Part shown: piece after piece, positions 46,172-56,329 of the stretch
Layout of the letters: each line of letters begins with the position of its first letter
How positions within the stretch are numbered: position 1 is the first letter of the stretch
Assembly: GCA_030068075.1 (NCBI GenBank)
Contig: CM057830.1
Location: 20,740,247-20,804,246, forward strand
DNA length: 64,000 bases
DNA from: Paguma larvata
Taxonomy: Eukaryota > Chordata > Mammalia > Carnivora > Viverridae
Direction: 5' to 3'
Translations under genes and position numbers: made by a program
The notes under the pieces: generated by a model
Told to the model about the DNA's origin: nothing
The model's input: the letters and a program-made list of their open reading frames with translations, nothing else
Databases searched by the model: none

Positions 46172-46360
46172 TGGGGCACTGGGGTGCCTCAGTCAGTTAA
46201 GCTACCGACTCTTGATTTCGGGTCAGGTCACGACCCAGGGTCGTGGGATCACGCTGCACATCAGGCTCTGTGCTGTCAGAGAGAATTCTCTCTCTCTCTC
46301 TCTCTGCCCCTCTTCAGTACAAACTCTCTCTCAGAAAAATAAACAAACTTAAAAAATTAT
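46172..46360 (+). mobile_element. CanSINE with long perfect target duplication
   Basis: Head GGGGCACTGGGGTGCCTCAG is diverged, with body GACTCTTGATTTCGGGTCAGG. The 18-bp target duplication AAAAAATAAACCCACTTA is identical at 46154 and 46361. A segment between TGCTGTCAG and the CT run is shortened. Confidence 0.95.
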
Positions 46361-46465
46361 AAAAAATAAACCCACTTAGAAATTGAGCCAGTTTAAATGA
46401 ATAACATACTCAGTATAACAAACTGTATATGATTCATGAAATCTAACCATGAGAGACAGACTTTT

Positions 46466-46707
46466 AAAAAAAATATTTATTTATTTTGAGAGACAAAGAG
46501 AGAGAGAGAGTGAGAGAGAGCAAGCATGAGTAGGGGAGGGACAGAGGGAGGGAGAGAGAGACAGAGAGAGACAGAGAGAATCCCAAGCAGGCTCCATGCA
46601 GTTGGTGTAGAGCCCAACTTGGGGCTCAATCCCACAAACCATGAGATCATGACTTGCACCAAAATCAAGAGTTAGACACTTAACCGACTGAGCCATCCAG
46701 GCACTCT
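46466..46707 (-). mobile_element. CanSINE, reverse, expanded GA tract
   Basis: Reverse order with a GA-rich stretch of about 80 bases (46496-46580) and head complement CGACTGAGCCATCCAGGC. Target duplication GAGAGACAGACTTTT at 46451 and GAGAGATAGACTCTA at about 46711. Confidence 0.94.
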
Positions 46708-46738
46708 GAGAGAGAGATAGACTCTAAAAATCACCACC

Positions 46739-46998
46739 TAGTTGGAGTTTAAGAAAAAAAACAGATGATACATGGGAAGAGTTGGGGGAAATAAGAGAGG
46801 AAAACAAACCCTAAGAGACTCTTAACAAGAGAGAACAAACTGAGGGTTGATGGAGGGAGCTGGGTAGGAGATGGGCTAGATGGATGCTGGGAGGGCACTT
46901 TGTGATGAGCACTAGGTGTTGTATGTAAGTGATGAATCACCAAATTCTACTCCTGAAACCAATATTGCAATGTACATTTACTAAAATATAAATTTAAA
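46739..46998 (+). mobile_element. Very short LINE-1 3' end
   Basis: About 260 bases of carnivoran LINE-1 3' UTR: CCTAAGAGACTCTTAACAAG, AACAAACTGAGGGTTGATGG, GATGAGCACTAGGTGTTGTATG and TGAAACCAATATTGCAATG. Perfect 12-bp target duplication AAAAATCACCAC at 46726 and 46998. Extreme 5' truncation is normal for LINE-1. Confidence 0.95.
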
Positions 46999-47119
46999 AA
47001 AATCACCACATATGAGTAAATTAAGCCTGTCTGTAATAAAGAAAGCTCTTCACCTCTGCAAAAGAGCTTAAATTCAATGTTACATGGACAAAGTAGATTT
47101 TATTTATATTATTATTATT

Positions 47120-47191
47120 TTTTAAATAATTTATTGTCAAATTAATTTCCATACAACACCCAATGCTCAACCCAACAAGAGCCCTCCTCTG
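47120..47191 (-). mobile_element. Very short LINE-1 3' end, reverse
   Basis: ATTTATTGTCAAATTAATTTCC and ATACAACACCCAATGCTCAACCCAACA are the complement of the feline LINE-1 terminus (GTGTTGTATGGAAACCAATTTGACAATAAA). Flanks TTTATATTATTATTATTTTT and GATTTATATTATTTTTA are the target duplication. Only about 70 bases long. Confidence 0.9.
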
Positions 47192-47216
47192 TGATTTATA
47201 TTATTTTTAACTGATT

Positions 47217-47426
47217 TTTAAAATTTATTTTAATGTTTATTTTTGAGAGAGAGACAGAGTGTGAGCAGGGGAGGGGCAGAGAGACAGGGAGACACAGAAT
47301 CCAAAGCAGGCTCCAGGCTCTGAGCTATTAGTACTGAGGCTGGCATGGGGCTTGATCCCACGAACCATGAGATTATGACCTGAGCCAAAGTCAGATGCTT
47401 AACCTACTGAGCTTTCCAGGTGCCCT
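47217..47426 (-). mobile_element. CanSINE, reverse
   Basis: Tail AAAATTTATTTTAATG, GA-rich body, ACGAACCATGAGATTATGACCTG block and diverged head CTACTGAGCTTTCCAGGTG. Flanks TTTTTAACTGATT / TTTTTAACTATTA. Confidence 0.94.
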
Positions 47427-47439
47427 CTTTTTAACTATT

Positions 47440-48140
47440 AACCAAGCCACTCATAGCTATAATTTATTTTGTTAAATAATAAAATTAATAATCATAATAC
47501 CACACGATATTAAATTACACAGTAAATGTTACTTAGTATATTTTATTGTGTAGAAGAAATAAGCTCTTTCTTAGAATAAATAATATCCAGTGTCCTAGTT
47601 CCCCAGTTTATGACCTTGATTCATCTTTCACTAGGCTTTTTGTCAGCAAATTCTTCCACTATTTGTAGCTGTAAGGAACCCTAATAAAGCTTTTCAGAAA
47701 TACAAAATAAATCTAATTTACTTTTTCTTCATTTGAAGTAATGTTGAGCATTGACACAATACTAATTGTGGTAGATTTTGAAGTGGCTCTACTTTGTCTA
47801 TATTCATGGAAAATTATGGTGTTAAGATTTGAACCCAAAGCTCAGCAGATAAGGCAAAACAAAATTCTCCTCTTTGGGATTCTAGACACTGTGTCTATGA
47901 GGAGTTAGGATTTATATATTAGCTATTTTTGCCTATATCTTAGCATTAATATGTTGAGTTTAATAAGTAAAAATCTATCTCACTCCAAACGTACAGTCCC
48001 TAGTCCACAGGCTCCTCCAAACTTGTATGTGTTACAGAGTAGTTCGCTATACTAACTTTGGCCTGCTAGAAATAAATGAACCTCTCCAAACTTCTACTAT
48101 TGCATAATTAAGGAAAACACATCCACCTAACAGTATGGTT
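47440..48140. other. Unique sequence
   Basis: No element recognised. AT-rich. Confidence 0.5.
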
Positions 48141-48157
48141 ACAAAGACAAAACTAGA

Positions 48158-48366
48158 GGGGCACCTGGTTGGCTCAGTCAGATAAGGGTCTGACTCTTGG
48201 TTTTGGCTCAAGTAATGATCTCATGTTCGTGGGTTTGAGCCCCACATCAGGCTCTGCACTGACAGTGAAGAGTGTGCTTGGGATTCCCTGTCTCCCTCTC
48301 TCTCTGATCCTCCCTGCTCTCTCTGTCCCTCCCCTGTTCTCTCTCTCAAAATAAATAAACATTAAA
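48158..48366 (+). mobile_element. CanSINE
   Basis: GGGGCACCTGGTTGGCTCAG, GACTCTTGGTTTTGGCTC, GGGTTTGAGCCCCACATC, CT-rich part and AATAAATAAACATT tail. Imperfect target duplication AGACAAAACTAGA / AGAGAAAATTAGA. Confidence 0.95.
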
Positions 48367-48470
48367 AACAGAGAAAATTAGATAATATAAAGTTAATTCT
48401 CATTTATTAAATGTACAAATTAATTATGCACAGTAATGTGGCATTTTAAACTAGGTAGCTATGGGCATAT

Positions 48471-48673
48471 TTTTTTATGTTTAGTTTTTTGAGAGAGAGA
48501 GAGGGAGCAGGCAGGGGAGGAGCAGAGAGAGAAGGAAAGAGAGGCTCCCCAGAAGGCTCCACATTGCCAGCCTAGAGCCAAATGTGGGGCTCAGACTCAC
48601 GAACTCTGAGATCATGACCTGAGCTGAAATCAAGAGTTAGATGCTTAACCAACTGAGTCACCTGGGTACCCCA
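48471..48673 (-). mobile_element. CanSINE, reverse
   Basis: Reverse tail, GAGAGAGAGAGGGAGCAGGCAGG, CACGAACTCTGAGATCATGACC block and head CAACTGAGTCACCTGGGTACCCC. Short flanks CTATGGGCATA / CTAGGGGCATT. Confidence 0.93.
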
Positions 48674-48729
48674 ACTAGGGGCATTGTAATTTGCAGTGTA
48701 TATGTAAGGCTCTTAAATGTTTTCTGCTA

Positions 48730-49330
48730 AATTTCCCCTGTGAGATCTGGCTCACCATTCCAGTCTATTAGCATCTATTTGAATACAGATTCTGTTATCC
48801 AGCCAATTTATTCTTTCCACTTTTGTGTCATCTATAATTTTGATAATCATGTTTTCCAGAAATTGGCTCTAGCGACTGACAATATTAGGCAAGACAGAGT
48901 CTCCTTTTCTCTGTGTAGTCAACCACATATAATTTCGACTAACTGAACTCATATCTAGGGCTTGTGTCTACAGTTTCTCATGGAAATATCATGGAGAAAA
49001 TGCCACATGCTTTTCTGATGTCCAGATGTACACAGTTCTCTGTAATTTAGTTTCATGTGACTTGTTCTTGTAAACTCTGATGGCCATTCTTGATAAAGGC
49101 TTCTTTTGGAACTAAGATTTTCTTCACTTGAATGTTACTTCTAGAGCTGGAGATCTTCACAATCTATCAAGTCCTACATGACATAAAACACAGTCCCCTC
49201 CATCTTAAGAGACTGTACAGGTCCATATGCCCCTCAGTCCTGTCTCTTTTTAATGTATGAAACTATCCCTGCTACACCAACACAGTGTTTTCAAAGACTA
49301 TCAAGGTCAATGACCATTGCTATAAATTTC
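48730..49330 (-). mobile_element. Ancient CR1/L3-like LINE fragment (tentative)
   Basis: Collinear weak matches to an amniote-wide non-LTR sequence: GTCATCTATAATTTTGATAATCATG, CATGGAAATATCATGGAGAAAATGCC, TGATGTCCAGATGTACAC and TGACTTGTTCTTGTAAACTCTGATGGC. Order and spacing are right, but identity is low and the family name is from memory. Confidence 0.4.
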
Positions 49331-49339
49331 TCATTATGT

Positions 49340-49654
49340 TCAGAGATAATTTGTGTGGACCAGGACACTCGAATTTCTATTTAGGAGCCTGGTAAATTTG
49401 TAGGCTTGTATTCCCTCTTGTCACTATTTGGGCAAAGGAAAAGATAGAGAGTACAAAATGAAAATAATGATTAGCTGCATCAATTCCCAACACCTGTAAG
49501 GCCATCCACAGAACTTCCTTTCTCATGCCAATTTTTGCTCTAAAGCAGTGCTAATGAAGAACAGTATTACCTAGATAGAGAAGCTTATCCCTGGTACTTC
49601 ATAGGTGATACTAAGAATTCAAAGAAGTTTTTATCTAGACATAAAAAAGGTACC
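49340..49654. other. Unique sequence
   Basis: Nothing recognised before the MaLR LTR. Confidence 0.45.
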
Positions 49655-50256
49655 TGCAATAGGCAGAATTCAAAGATGGCACCAGTAGATTCTCAGGTCA
49701 TGCTATATGCACAACTTCTCCCAGATATTTATTCAAACACTAACATAGGTATTTCTGAAAGGGATTTTGATAATATAATTAAGATCCCAAATCAAGTGAC
49801 TTTAAGATCTGGTGGTTATCTGGGTAGGCTTGATCCCTTTAAAAGTAAACAGTTTTCCTGGGCTGATCAAAGAAGAAAAAGTCAGACAGACATAGTCCAG
49901 TTGGCCTAGAAAGCAAATATACATGTGTGAAGTGCTGTGGGGACCACAGGGCAAGAAACTTTGGACAGCCTCTAGATTCTAAGAGCAGTCTACAGCTAAC
50001 AGGAAAAGGACGACCTCAGTCCTACAACCACAAGGCCATTAATTCTAATAAATAGTGAGCTTGATAGGACTCTGAGCTCCAGATGAGAACTAGACAACAC
50101 CTTAATACCAGTGTATTAAGGTGACTCTCTGAGCAAAGAATCCATCCATGCCATACCCAGAGTTCTCCTTACAGAAACTGAGGTAATAAATTTGTGCTGT
50201 TTTAAGCCACTAAGTTTTAGGTAATGGGTTATTCAGCAACAGAAAACTAATATAAT
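49655..50256 (+). mobile_element. MaLR LTR (MLT1 type)
   Basis: CAATAGGCAGAATTCAAAGATGG, AAGGGATTTTGATAATATAATTAAG, GAAACTGAGGTAATAAATTTGTGC (AATAAA signal) and TTTTAAGCCACTAAGTTTTAGG with CAACAGAAAACTAATATA are in MLT1 order. Near full length. The 77-codon frame at 49676-49909 is accidental. Confidence 0.88.
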
Positions 50257-50965
50257 GCAATTACCATAAGTGCACAAGTCAACAAATTTTCACAAAGTAT
50301 AATCAGTATCCTGAACAAGAAATAGTACAATGAGGGCGCCTGTGTGGCTCAGTTAAGTGCCTGACTCCTGATCTTGGCTCAGGTCATGATCTCACGGTTT
50401 GTGGGATTGAGACCCATGTCAGGCTCTGTGCTAGGAGAGCTAGGAGCCTGCTTGGGATTCTCCCTCTCCCTCTCTCTCTCTGCCCCTCACCACTCGGGCT
50501 CTCTCTCTCTCTCTCAAAATAAAGAAATAAACATTAAAAAATTATTTAAAAAAATAAAAAAATTAGTAAAATGTCTCAGAAGTTGCTCTCATGCTCCCTT
50601 CCAGCCACTGCCCCATCCACTACTCACCATTCTTCCACCTCTGCCCCCAGGAAAAACATGTGCTCGGATTTTTAACAGCATAGCATAGGTTAGTTTCATC
50701 TGTTTAAGTCTTTATATAAATGGAATCATTTATTATATTCTCTTCTGGCTTTGGCTCTCTGGCTTTAAATGGACAATATCGTTGGTAAAGTTTATGTAAA
50801 TTGTTAAAAAGAGTTGTAGACACTTCATTCTCATTGCTGTATAATATTTTATTGTGTGAACAGAACACAATTTGCTTATTCAACTTGTTGGTCATATGAG
50901 TAGTTTCCAGTGCAGGGTCTATTCCAAAGAATAATGCATTCTAACATATGTTTTTGGTATGCACA
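50257..50965 (-). mobile_element. Old LINE-1 (L1M), antisense, split by a SINE
   Basis: Left of the SINE: AACAAATTTTCACAAAGTATAATC, CTGAACAAGAAATAGTACA. Right of it: CCCTTCCAGCCACTGCCCC, TTTATATAAATGGAATCATTTATTATATTC, GCTGTATAATATTTTATTGTGTG and TTGGTCATATGAGTAGTTTCCAG. All match the complement of an L1M 3' region, in order. Confidence 0.8.
50334..50560 (+). mobile_element. CanSINE with shortened head, inside LINE-1
   Basis: GGGCGCCTGTGTGGCTCAGTTAAGTGCCTGAC lacks about nine bases of the A-box region. Body and CT tract are normal. Target duplication AAATAGTACAATG at 50321 and AATTAGTAAAATG at 50561. Confidence 0.94.
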
Positions 50966-51186
50966 AAACTCAGTTTTAAACTAAGAGAAAGATTATCACT
51001 CATTTCAGAAAACTGGGTAAAGAGATATAATAGTGAGAAAAGAATATGTATTTTTTGTCAAAAACCCCCAGATTTATGTTGCAGACAGCTACATCTAGAT
51101 GTGATCTTAAGTACTTAATCAGTTTCTACATTTCTGAATTATAGAGCATGAAAAACAATCTCTGACTTCTCTTGAGGATTAGAATC

Positions 51187-51380
51187 CATACTGTTCAATA
51201 CAGTAGCCACTACCACATATGGCCTCTTAAATTTAATGTAAATTACTTCATTTATTATGAATTACTTTTATTTACATAAAAGTAATGTAAATTACTTCAT
51301 TTACATTAAATTTAAAACCAACTTCCTTGGTCACACTATTTCAATTGCGAAATAACCCTAAGTTATTGGACTGCACTGTA
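51187..51380. mobile_element. hAT-like MITE with nested palindromes
   Basis: Starts CATACTGTTCAATACAGTAGCCACTA and ends TTATTGGACTGCACTGTA, matching an ancient mammal-wide hAT MITE whose ends mention GTAGCCACTAGCCAC. The centre has 16-bp perfect arms (51228-51243 and 51299-51314) around 11-bp arms (51261-51271 and 51276-51286), plus a 21-bp direct repeat at 51234 and 51283. A second copy of the family lies at 60258. Confidence 0.65.
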
Positions 51381-53225
51381 TATATATATGAAGGTGTTTA
51401 AGCCACAGTGGTACCCCTACATTGCTACTCGATAAATTGGGCATTCATTTCCCCACCCAAATAACATCCTACATTTCTCTGGCATCCAGAAAACTTATCT
51501 CAATGATGTTTCTGAAAGTTTTGTTCAGTACTTTGAGCTATCTTTAATTTTTTTCCTGTTTTCTCTCTCCTTTTGGCGACAGACACGGTGAGACCCACAA
51601 CATGGGGACAGGCCAATGAGATGACTTCCTTTGCCTCCTCCTTCTGCAGGGGCTCCTGGAAGTCTCATCATGTCAGACCACAGTAGGCTAAGCCTGTCCT
51701 TTGGACTCAGAAAACAAAACATCTATCCTCATTACTAAGCACCTCTCTGTCACACTATTTGTAGAAATGTCCAGGTACCTTGTCACATCCCACAGGATCA
51801 AATGAAAAACACTCTTGCCATTTCCCCCTTGAAAACTCCATTCCTCCTTATAATTCAGGCATGGGATGATTGGGAAGGATTTAAGGACAATCTTAAGAAT
51901 CACCAAGCTGTTCTCAAAATACTCTTTCTCTTTGGAACATATACTTCTTTCCCTTAAATTATCTTTCTTCTCTGGTTATTTGTATTTCATTTTGTGATCT
52001 TCTCTTCAAAAGCTATGACAGTTATTATTATTGTTACAGTATTATTAAGTATTATTATTTTTTATTAGTAATGCTTACCATGTGACAAATGCCATAACAG
52101 GTGCTTTGGGAGGTGAAAATGTCATGGCTTTTGTCATTCAGAACTTATAGGAAGGAAGAAAAGATCTAATCTCAAGTAATTTTAATCTGAGGTAGATAAC
52201 TATGTTGCTGGCAGTAAACATGTTTATCTCCATCATTTTAATCATACTTATAAGTTTCAAATATGGAAATAACAGAAATCAGCAAACATCACCATCTGGT
52301 TTTATTTTCCCTTTTTATTTCCTTTATTTTCTCTTCGGAACTATTCATTTGTATAGGCAAGGAAGCAACTGTATATATGATGCAACTTTAAGAAAAACTA
52401 AGTATCTCATTTGTATGATTTTTTTTTCTTCCTGGGCTACCTGAGGCTCTCATTTTCAAATCGAGGCCATTTACATCTATCAGACTCTTATTAAAATCTA
52501 AAAATGTCATTTGGGAGTTGATAGGCAGAAATGAATTTTGATGATCCCTTGGTATTTCCTGAACTCCAATAAATGGGGGAGTTTCTTGGGAAGTGTAATA
52601 GAGAGAGTGAGGGATAGGGAAGGAAGGAGAAAGCTTGGGAGGTGAATAGTATTGGATGCTTATGTGTGAGAGCTGGACTGGTGACCTCCCAGGGGCCCAG
52701 AGTCAAAGAAGAGTAGAAGAGAGAGGATGAAGGCAGACAAACATATCTGGACATGGTGACAGTCTAAGGCCATTGTTTGTGAATATCCATTTCACTTTGT
52801 CTACATACTTGTCATGATTTGTCTCTACTATATTTCATATACTTGTGCTTAGCCATCCTCATTAAATGCCTCCAATTTGGAATCAAAGGATCACATAGAA
52901 AGTTTTTTTTCAAAGAGCATGAAGTATTTTGAAATCTCCAAAAGCCTTCCAGAAATATTTTTGGGACAAATGTGTCATTTTAAAGTTGGAAAGCAATATG
53001 GAACCACATGATGTGTATGCAGAGCAGCCAGAATTCATATTCTTGCATAAAGATTATAAGACTGATCCAATGTACAGACAGATTGTGAGGGAAGAAAAGA
53101 CATGTTAAGACAGGAGATATTGCTCAATAAAGCATTTACTGAGCTGTTCTTATGGAAATAAAATAAATGAAGAGTTCTTTAGGTTAAAACAGATCTTAGA
53201 GTAGTTTACAGCAGCTATGAAGCTA
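51381..53225. other. Unique sequence
   Basis: No element firmly recognised. TTATTATTATTGTTACAG-type repeats near 52023-52070 and a ACCATGTGACAAATGCCATAACAGGTGC stretch at about 52078 hint at a MIR scrap. Frames at 52202-52444 and 52491-52754 carry no known motif. Confidence 0.45.
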
Positions 53226-53292
53226 GAGCCAAGACAATCCTATACTTGATTTTAGCCAAAGGGCCGAGAAGTGATCGAGCCAAGACAATCCT
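53226..53292. repeat. Perfect 16-bp target-site duplication
   Basis: GAGCCAAGACAATCCT at 53226-53241 is repeated exactly at 53277-53292 and brackets the U2-derived insert. Confidence 0.95.
53242..53276 (-). pseudogene. U2 snRNA 5'-end retropseudogene
   Basis: The complement, read from about 53275 leftward, begins ATCACTTCTCGGCCCTTTGG and continues CTAAAATCAAGTAT. That is roughly the first 34 nucleotides of spliceosomal U2 snRNA with about four substitutions. The rest of U2 and any poly-A tail are absent. It starts at U2 nucleotide 1 and is bracketed by a perfect 16-bp duplication, so it is an insertion of a 3'-truncated cDNA. It cannot be functional: it lacks the branch-point region, Sm site and promoter. 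Confidence 0.85.
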
Positions 53293-53521
53293 AAACTCTA
53301 TCTCTTGAGATATCAAATGCTACAGCGACATCTCGAGAGTAACTAGCCACATAAAAAATCAAGGTGAAATACATATGCAAACCTTGTATCATATATTATG
53401 AGTTCTTTGGTCCTCTTCACTTCTGACAAGAAGATCTTCTTGTATGCAAAATGTAGTATATATACGCATGCAATATGTGGGATTTTTAGCATGACATACA
53501 ATTGCATACATATTTGTATTT

Positions 53522-53743
53522 TTTAAGTTTATTTATTTATTTTGAGAGACAGAGAGAGACAGAGAGAGAGCGAGAGAGTGAGCGAGGGAGGAGCATAGAA
53601 AGAGTAGGAGAGAGAATCCCAGGCAGGCTCCACACTGTCAGCACAGAGCCTGATGCAGAGCTCGAACTCATGAACTGCAAAGTCATGATGTGAGCTGAAA
53701 CCAAGAGTCAGATGCTTAACTGACTGAGCCCCCCAGGGGCAAC
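53522..53743 (-). mobile_element. CanSINE, reverse
   Basis: Reverse tail TTTATTTATTTATTTTGAG, long GA tract, GAGCCTGATGCAGAGCTCG block and head complement GACTGAGCCCCCCAGG. Flanks GCATACATATTTG / CGTACATATTTTT. Confidence 0.94.
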
Positions 53744-53774
53744 CGTACATATTTTTTGTGTTTCCATATGTCAG

Positions 53775-53870
53775 TGATTTCACAGTTTGATCCACAGACT
53801 GACAGCATCAGAATCACCTGAGAACTGGTCAAAAATGTCATCTCAGCAACACGACTCTGCCCCTTCCACC
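53775..53870 (+). mobile_element. MER5-like hAT fragment
   Basis: GATCCACAGACTGACAGCATC and AGAATCACCTGAGAACTGGTC followed by AAAATGTCATCTC and CTCTGCCCC match the opening part of a MER5-type element. The far end is missing. Confidence 0.6.
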
Positions 53871-54994
53871 CCCAGGCTGCCTCCATGTCTGCTCATCACA
53901 AACTCTGGAGGAGAGATGCAAGCATTTATTGTAGCCAGGCCTCCAGGGCCAATACGACTCAGAGTGGGATCGCATCATTGTGAAAGGGGAATGTGACTGA
54001 AAAATAGGAATTTTCAGTAGTCCTTTGCCCACAAAACAAAGGGATACAGGAGGTTCCTCATCTCCTTCATGTCCCCTATCCGGCACTTCCCACCACATTT
54101 TTGTGCAAAAGACCATTTAAGATTCCATCACCATAATCAGTTTTCAATTTAAAAGTGAGTTTATTCTGAAAAATTTAAAAATTATATTAGCATATGGTCT
54201 AGAAATTCTATTTCTGAATATATCTCCAAAACAGGGTCACAACACTAATTCACAACAAAGAATAAAAAATTCAAAACAAAAAAATTGATTTTTATTACCT
54301 GCCTTGAATCTGCACTCCATTTTCTGACATTAACCCCTGCTTATCCATCTTATCCAAATTCTTCTTTTCCCTGTTCATGGAAGGAGCAGTGGGCTTGTGG
54401 ATATTAAGGTATTACCAATAGTCTTGACTCTTAAAATAGTCTGTAACTCTGCGCACATAACCCTATGCATTTTGGCCTTGATTCTCTCATCTATAAAGTA
54501 AGGGAATCAAATAAACTATATCCAAACTCCCTTCTAGCCCAAAACTTGTGACTTTATATTTCAAACTGAGACCCAGACCCACTGTTTTCTAAATAAATTA
54601 GTGAAATTATCGTCCTTAAAAGTCAGATTTCTGTAATGTATCTTTTAGTAGTTGCCTTTTGAAAGTTAGAACGATCACTTTGTATGCTAAAGGCTCACTA
54701 ATAGATAATAAATACACACTATCTACTGAAGGACTCGTGCATAACACTCTGAGAAATGTCACTAATGGCAAAAAAATTCCAAGACAATTTCCAAGGGAAA
54801 ACTCTGCCAAGACGAGCTTGGTAAAATGAGAATTTGGGCTGGGAAAGAAAAGACTGTCTACAAGGCTTTTGCAGTAGTGTAACTGCATGTTTTTCTCCCT
54901 AAATCGTGTGTAATTAATGCACCATTGACTGGCTGTGCATCAGGTGCCAGTGTGAAGATTCCATTTCAGATGATTTCATTTCACATATCATGGT
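53871..54994. other. Mostly unique sequence
   Basis: No gene recognised. TTGATTCTCTCATCTATAAAGTAAGG near 54477-54505 with CCAAACTCCCTTCTAGCCC resembles a MIR-class antisense scrap. Frames at 53838-54116 and 54616-54888 are unsupported. Confidence 0.45.
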
Positions 54995-55011
54995 AGAGAA
55001 GTTTTTTTTTT

Positions 55012-55249
55012 ATTTTTATTTTTATTTTTTTTAACGTTTATTTATTTTTGAGAGACATAGAGACACAGCGTGAGCAGTGGAAGGGCAGAGAGAGTGGGAG
55101 ACACAGAATTCGAAGCAGGCTCCAGGATATGAGCCATCAGCACAGAGCCAGACGCGGGGCTCGAACCCACAGACGGTGAACCCACAGACCGTGAGATCAC
55201 GACCTGAGCTGAAGTCAGCCGCTTAACCGACTGAGCCACCCAGGCACCC
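55012..55249 (-). mobile_element. CanSINE, reverse, with 15-bp internal duplication
   Basis: T-rich tail with TTTTTA units, body with GAGCCAGACGCGGGGCTCG and head CGACTGAGCCACCCAGGC. GAACCCACAGACGGT at 55163 is repeated as GAACCCACAGACCGT at 55178. Target duplication GAGAAGTTT at 54995 and 55251. Confidence 0.95.
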
Positions 55250-55289
55250 TGAGAAGTTTATTTTTAAACAGACATAGCAAATTGTAGCA

Positions 55290-55775
55290 GAAGTTATCAA
55301 GTGGTTACTGTGTATCAGGCACTGTTTGAAAGACTTTACATGTATTAACTCAGTCCAATCTTGAAATAACCTTTCAAGGTTGGTAAAAATATTATCCCAA
55401 TTTTCTAGGTAAAAAAACTGAAGCATAAATGTAAAAAATCAAATTATGCTCAAGACAAGAAGAAGCAGAACTGAGATTTGAATTCAAGGACTCAGTGGTT
55501 AGCTCTTTTCTTTTTCTTTTTTTTAAAGTTTATTTGCTTATTTTGAGAGTGAGAGCATGCATGACCAGGGCAGGGGCAGAAAGAGAGAGGGAGACAGAGA
55601 GTCTCAAGCAGGCCCCGCACTGTCAGCCCCGAGCCCAACACTGGGCTCAATTTCAGCACCTTGAGATCATGACCTGAGCTGAAATCAAGAGTTGGATGCT
55701 CAAGTGACTGAGTCACCCAAGGAGTGTGCTCTTGGCTCTTGATTTCCAGCTCTCAAGCAGTATGCTATACCATTT
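55290..55775 (+). mobile_element. MIR split by a SINE
   Basis: Left part: GGTTACTGTGTATCAGGCACTG, ACATGTATTAACTCAGTCC, GAGATTTGAATTCAAGGACTCAG. Right part after the SINE: GCTCTCAAGCAGTATGCTATACC. Together nearly full-length MIR. Confidence 0.8.
55515..55724 (-). mobile_element. CanSINE, reverse, inside MIR
   Basis: Reverse tail TTTAAAGTTTATTTGCTTATTTTGAG, GCAGGGGCAGAAAGAGAGAGG, GAGATCATGACCTGAGC block and diverged head GTGACTGAGTCACCCAAGG. Flanks TGGTTAGCTCTT / TGTGCTCTTGGCTCTT. Confidence 0.93.
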
Positions 55776-56329
55776 ATTGAGGTAATGTAGTCACTTAAAT
55801 AAGAATAACTGATTGGACTTAATCCATAAACAAACTTCGGTTTTGTCTATCACTGCCTCTCTGTATTTATTTTGAGTACGTTTAGTTTTTCACCAAGGTC
55901 AGGTTGAAAATTCAAGGCAAGCCCTATGCCTTCTCTAGTCACACTAAGGTAATAAATGTTCAAATGTTGCTTTCAGTTCCAAAACACAGTCTCAATTCAG
56001 TAACTGAGATATCCGGTCTCACGAAATAATTTTTAAAACGTCTCAACTTGCTCTAAAATTTAGTCTTCTCACCTGCCAGAGCTTCATCACACTTCAGGGG
56101 GAAGTGAATTGTATTATCATCTAGACTTTTTAAAATACCCTTCCCTGACTTCACTGATCATTATATATAATTATAACCTGGTTGAATATTGGGGAAAGAG
56201 AGGAGGTAGACTGAGTAGGAGAACTCTTGTTTTCCTGGTAAGGACATGGTGATCCTAACTCCAGCACTCATTGGTTCTGGTAGGTGATCAAATCTGGCTT
56301 TGTTTTTTCATGGTGCTGTGATGTACTAA
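55776..56329. other. Unique sequence
   Basis: No element recognised. Confidence 0.5.
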
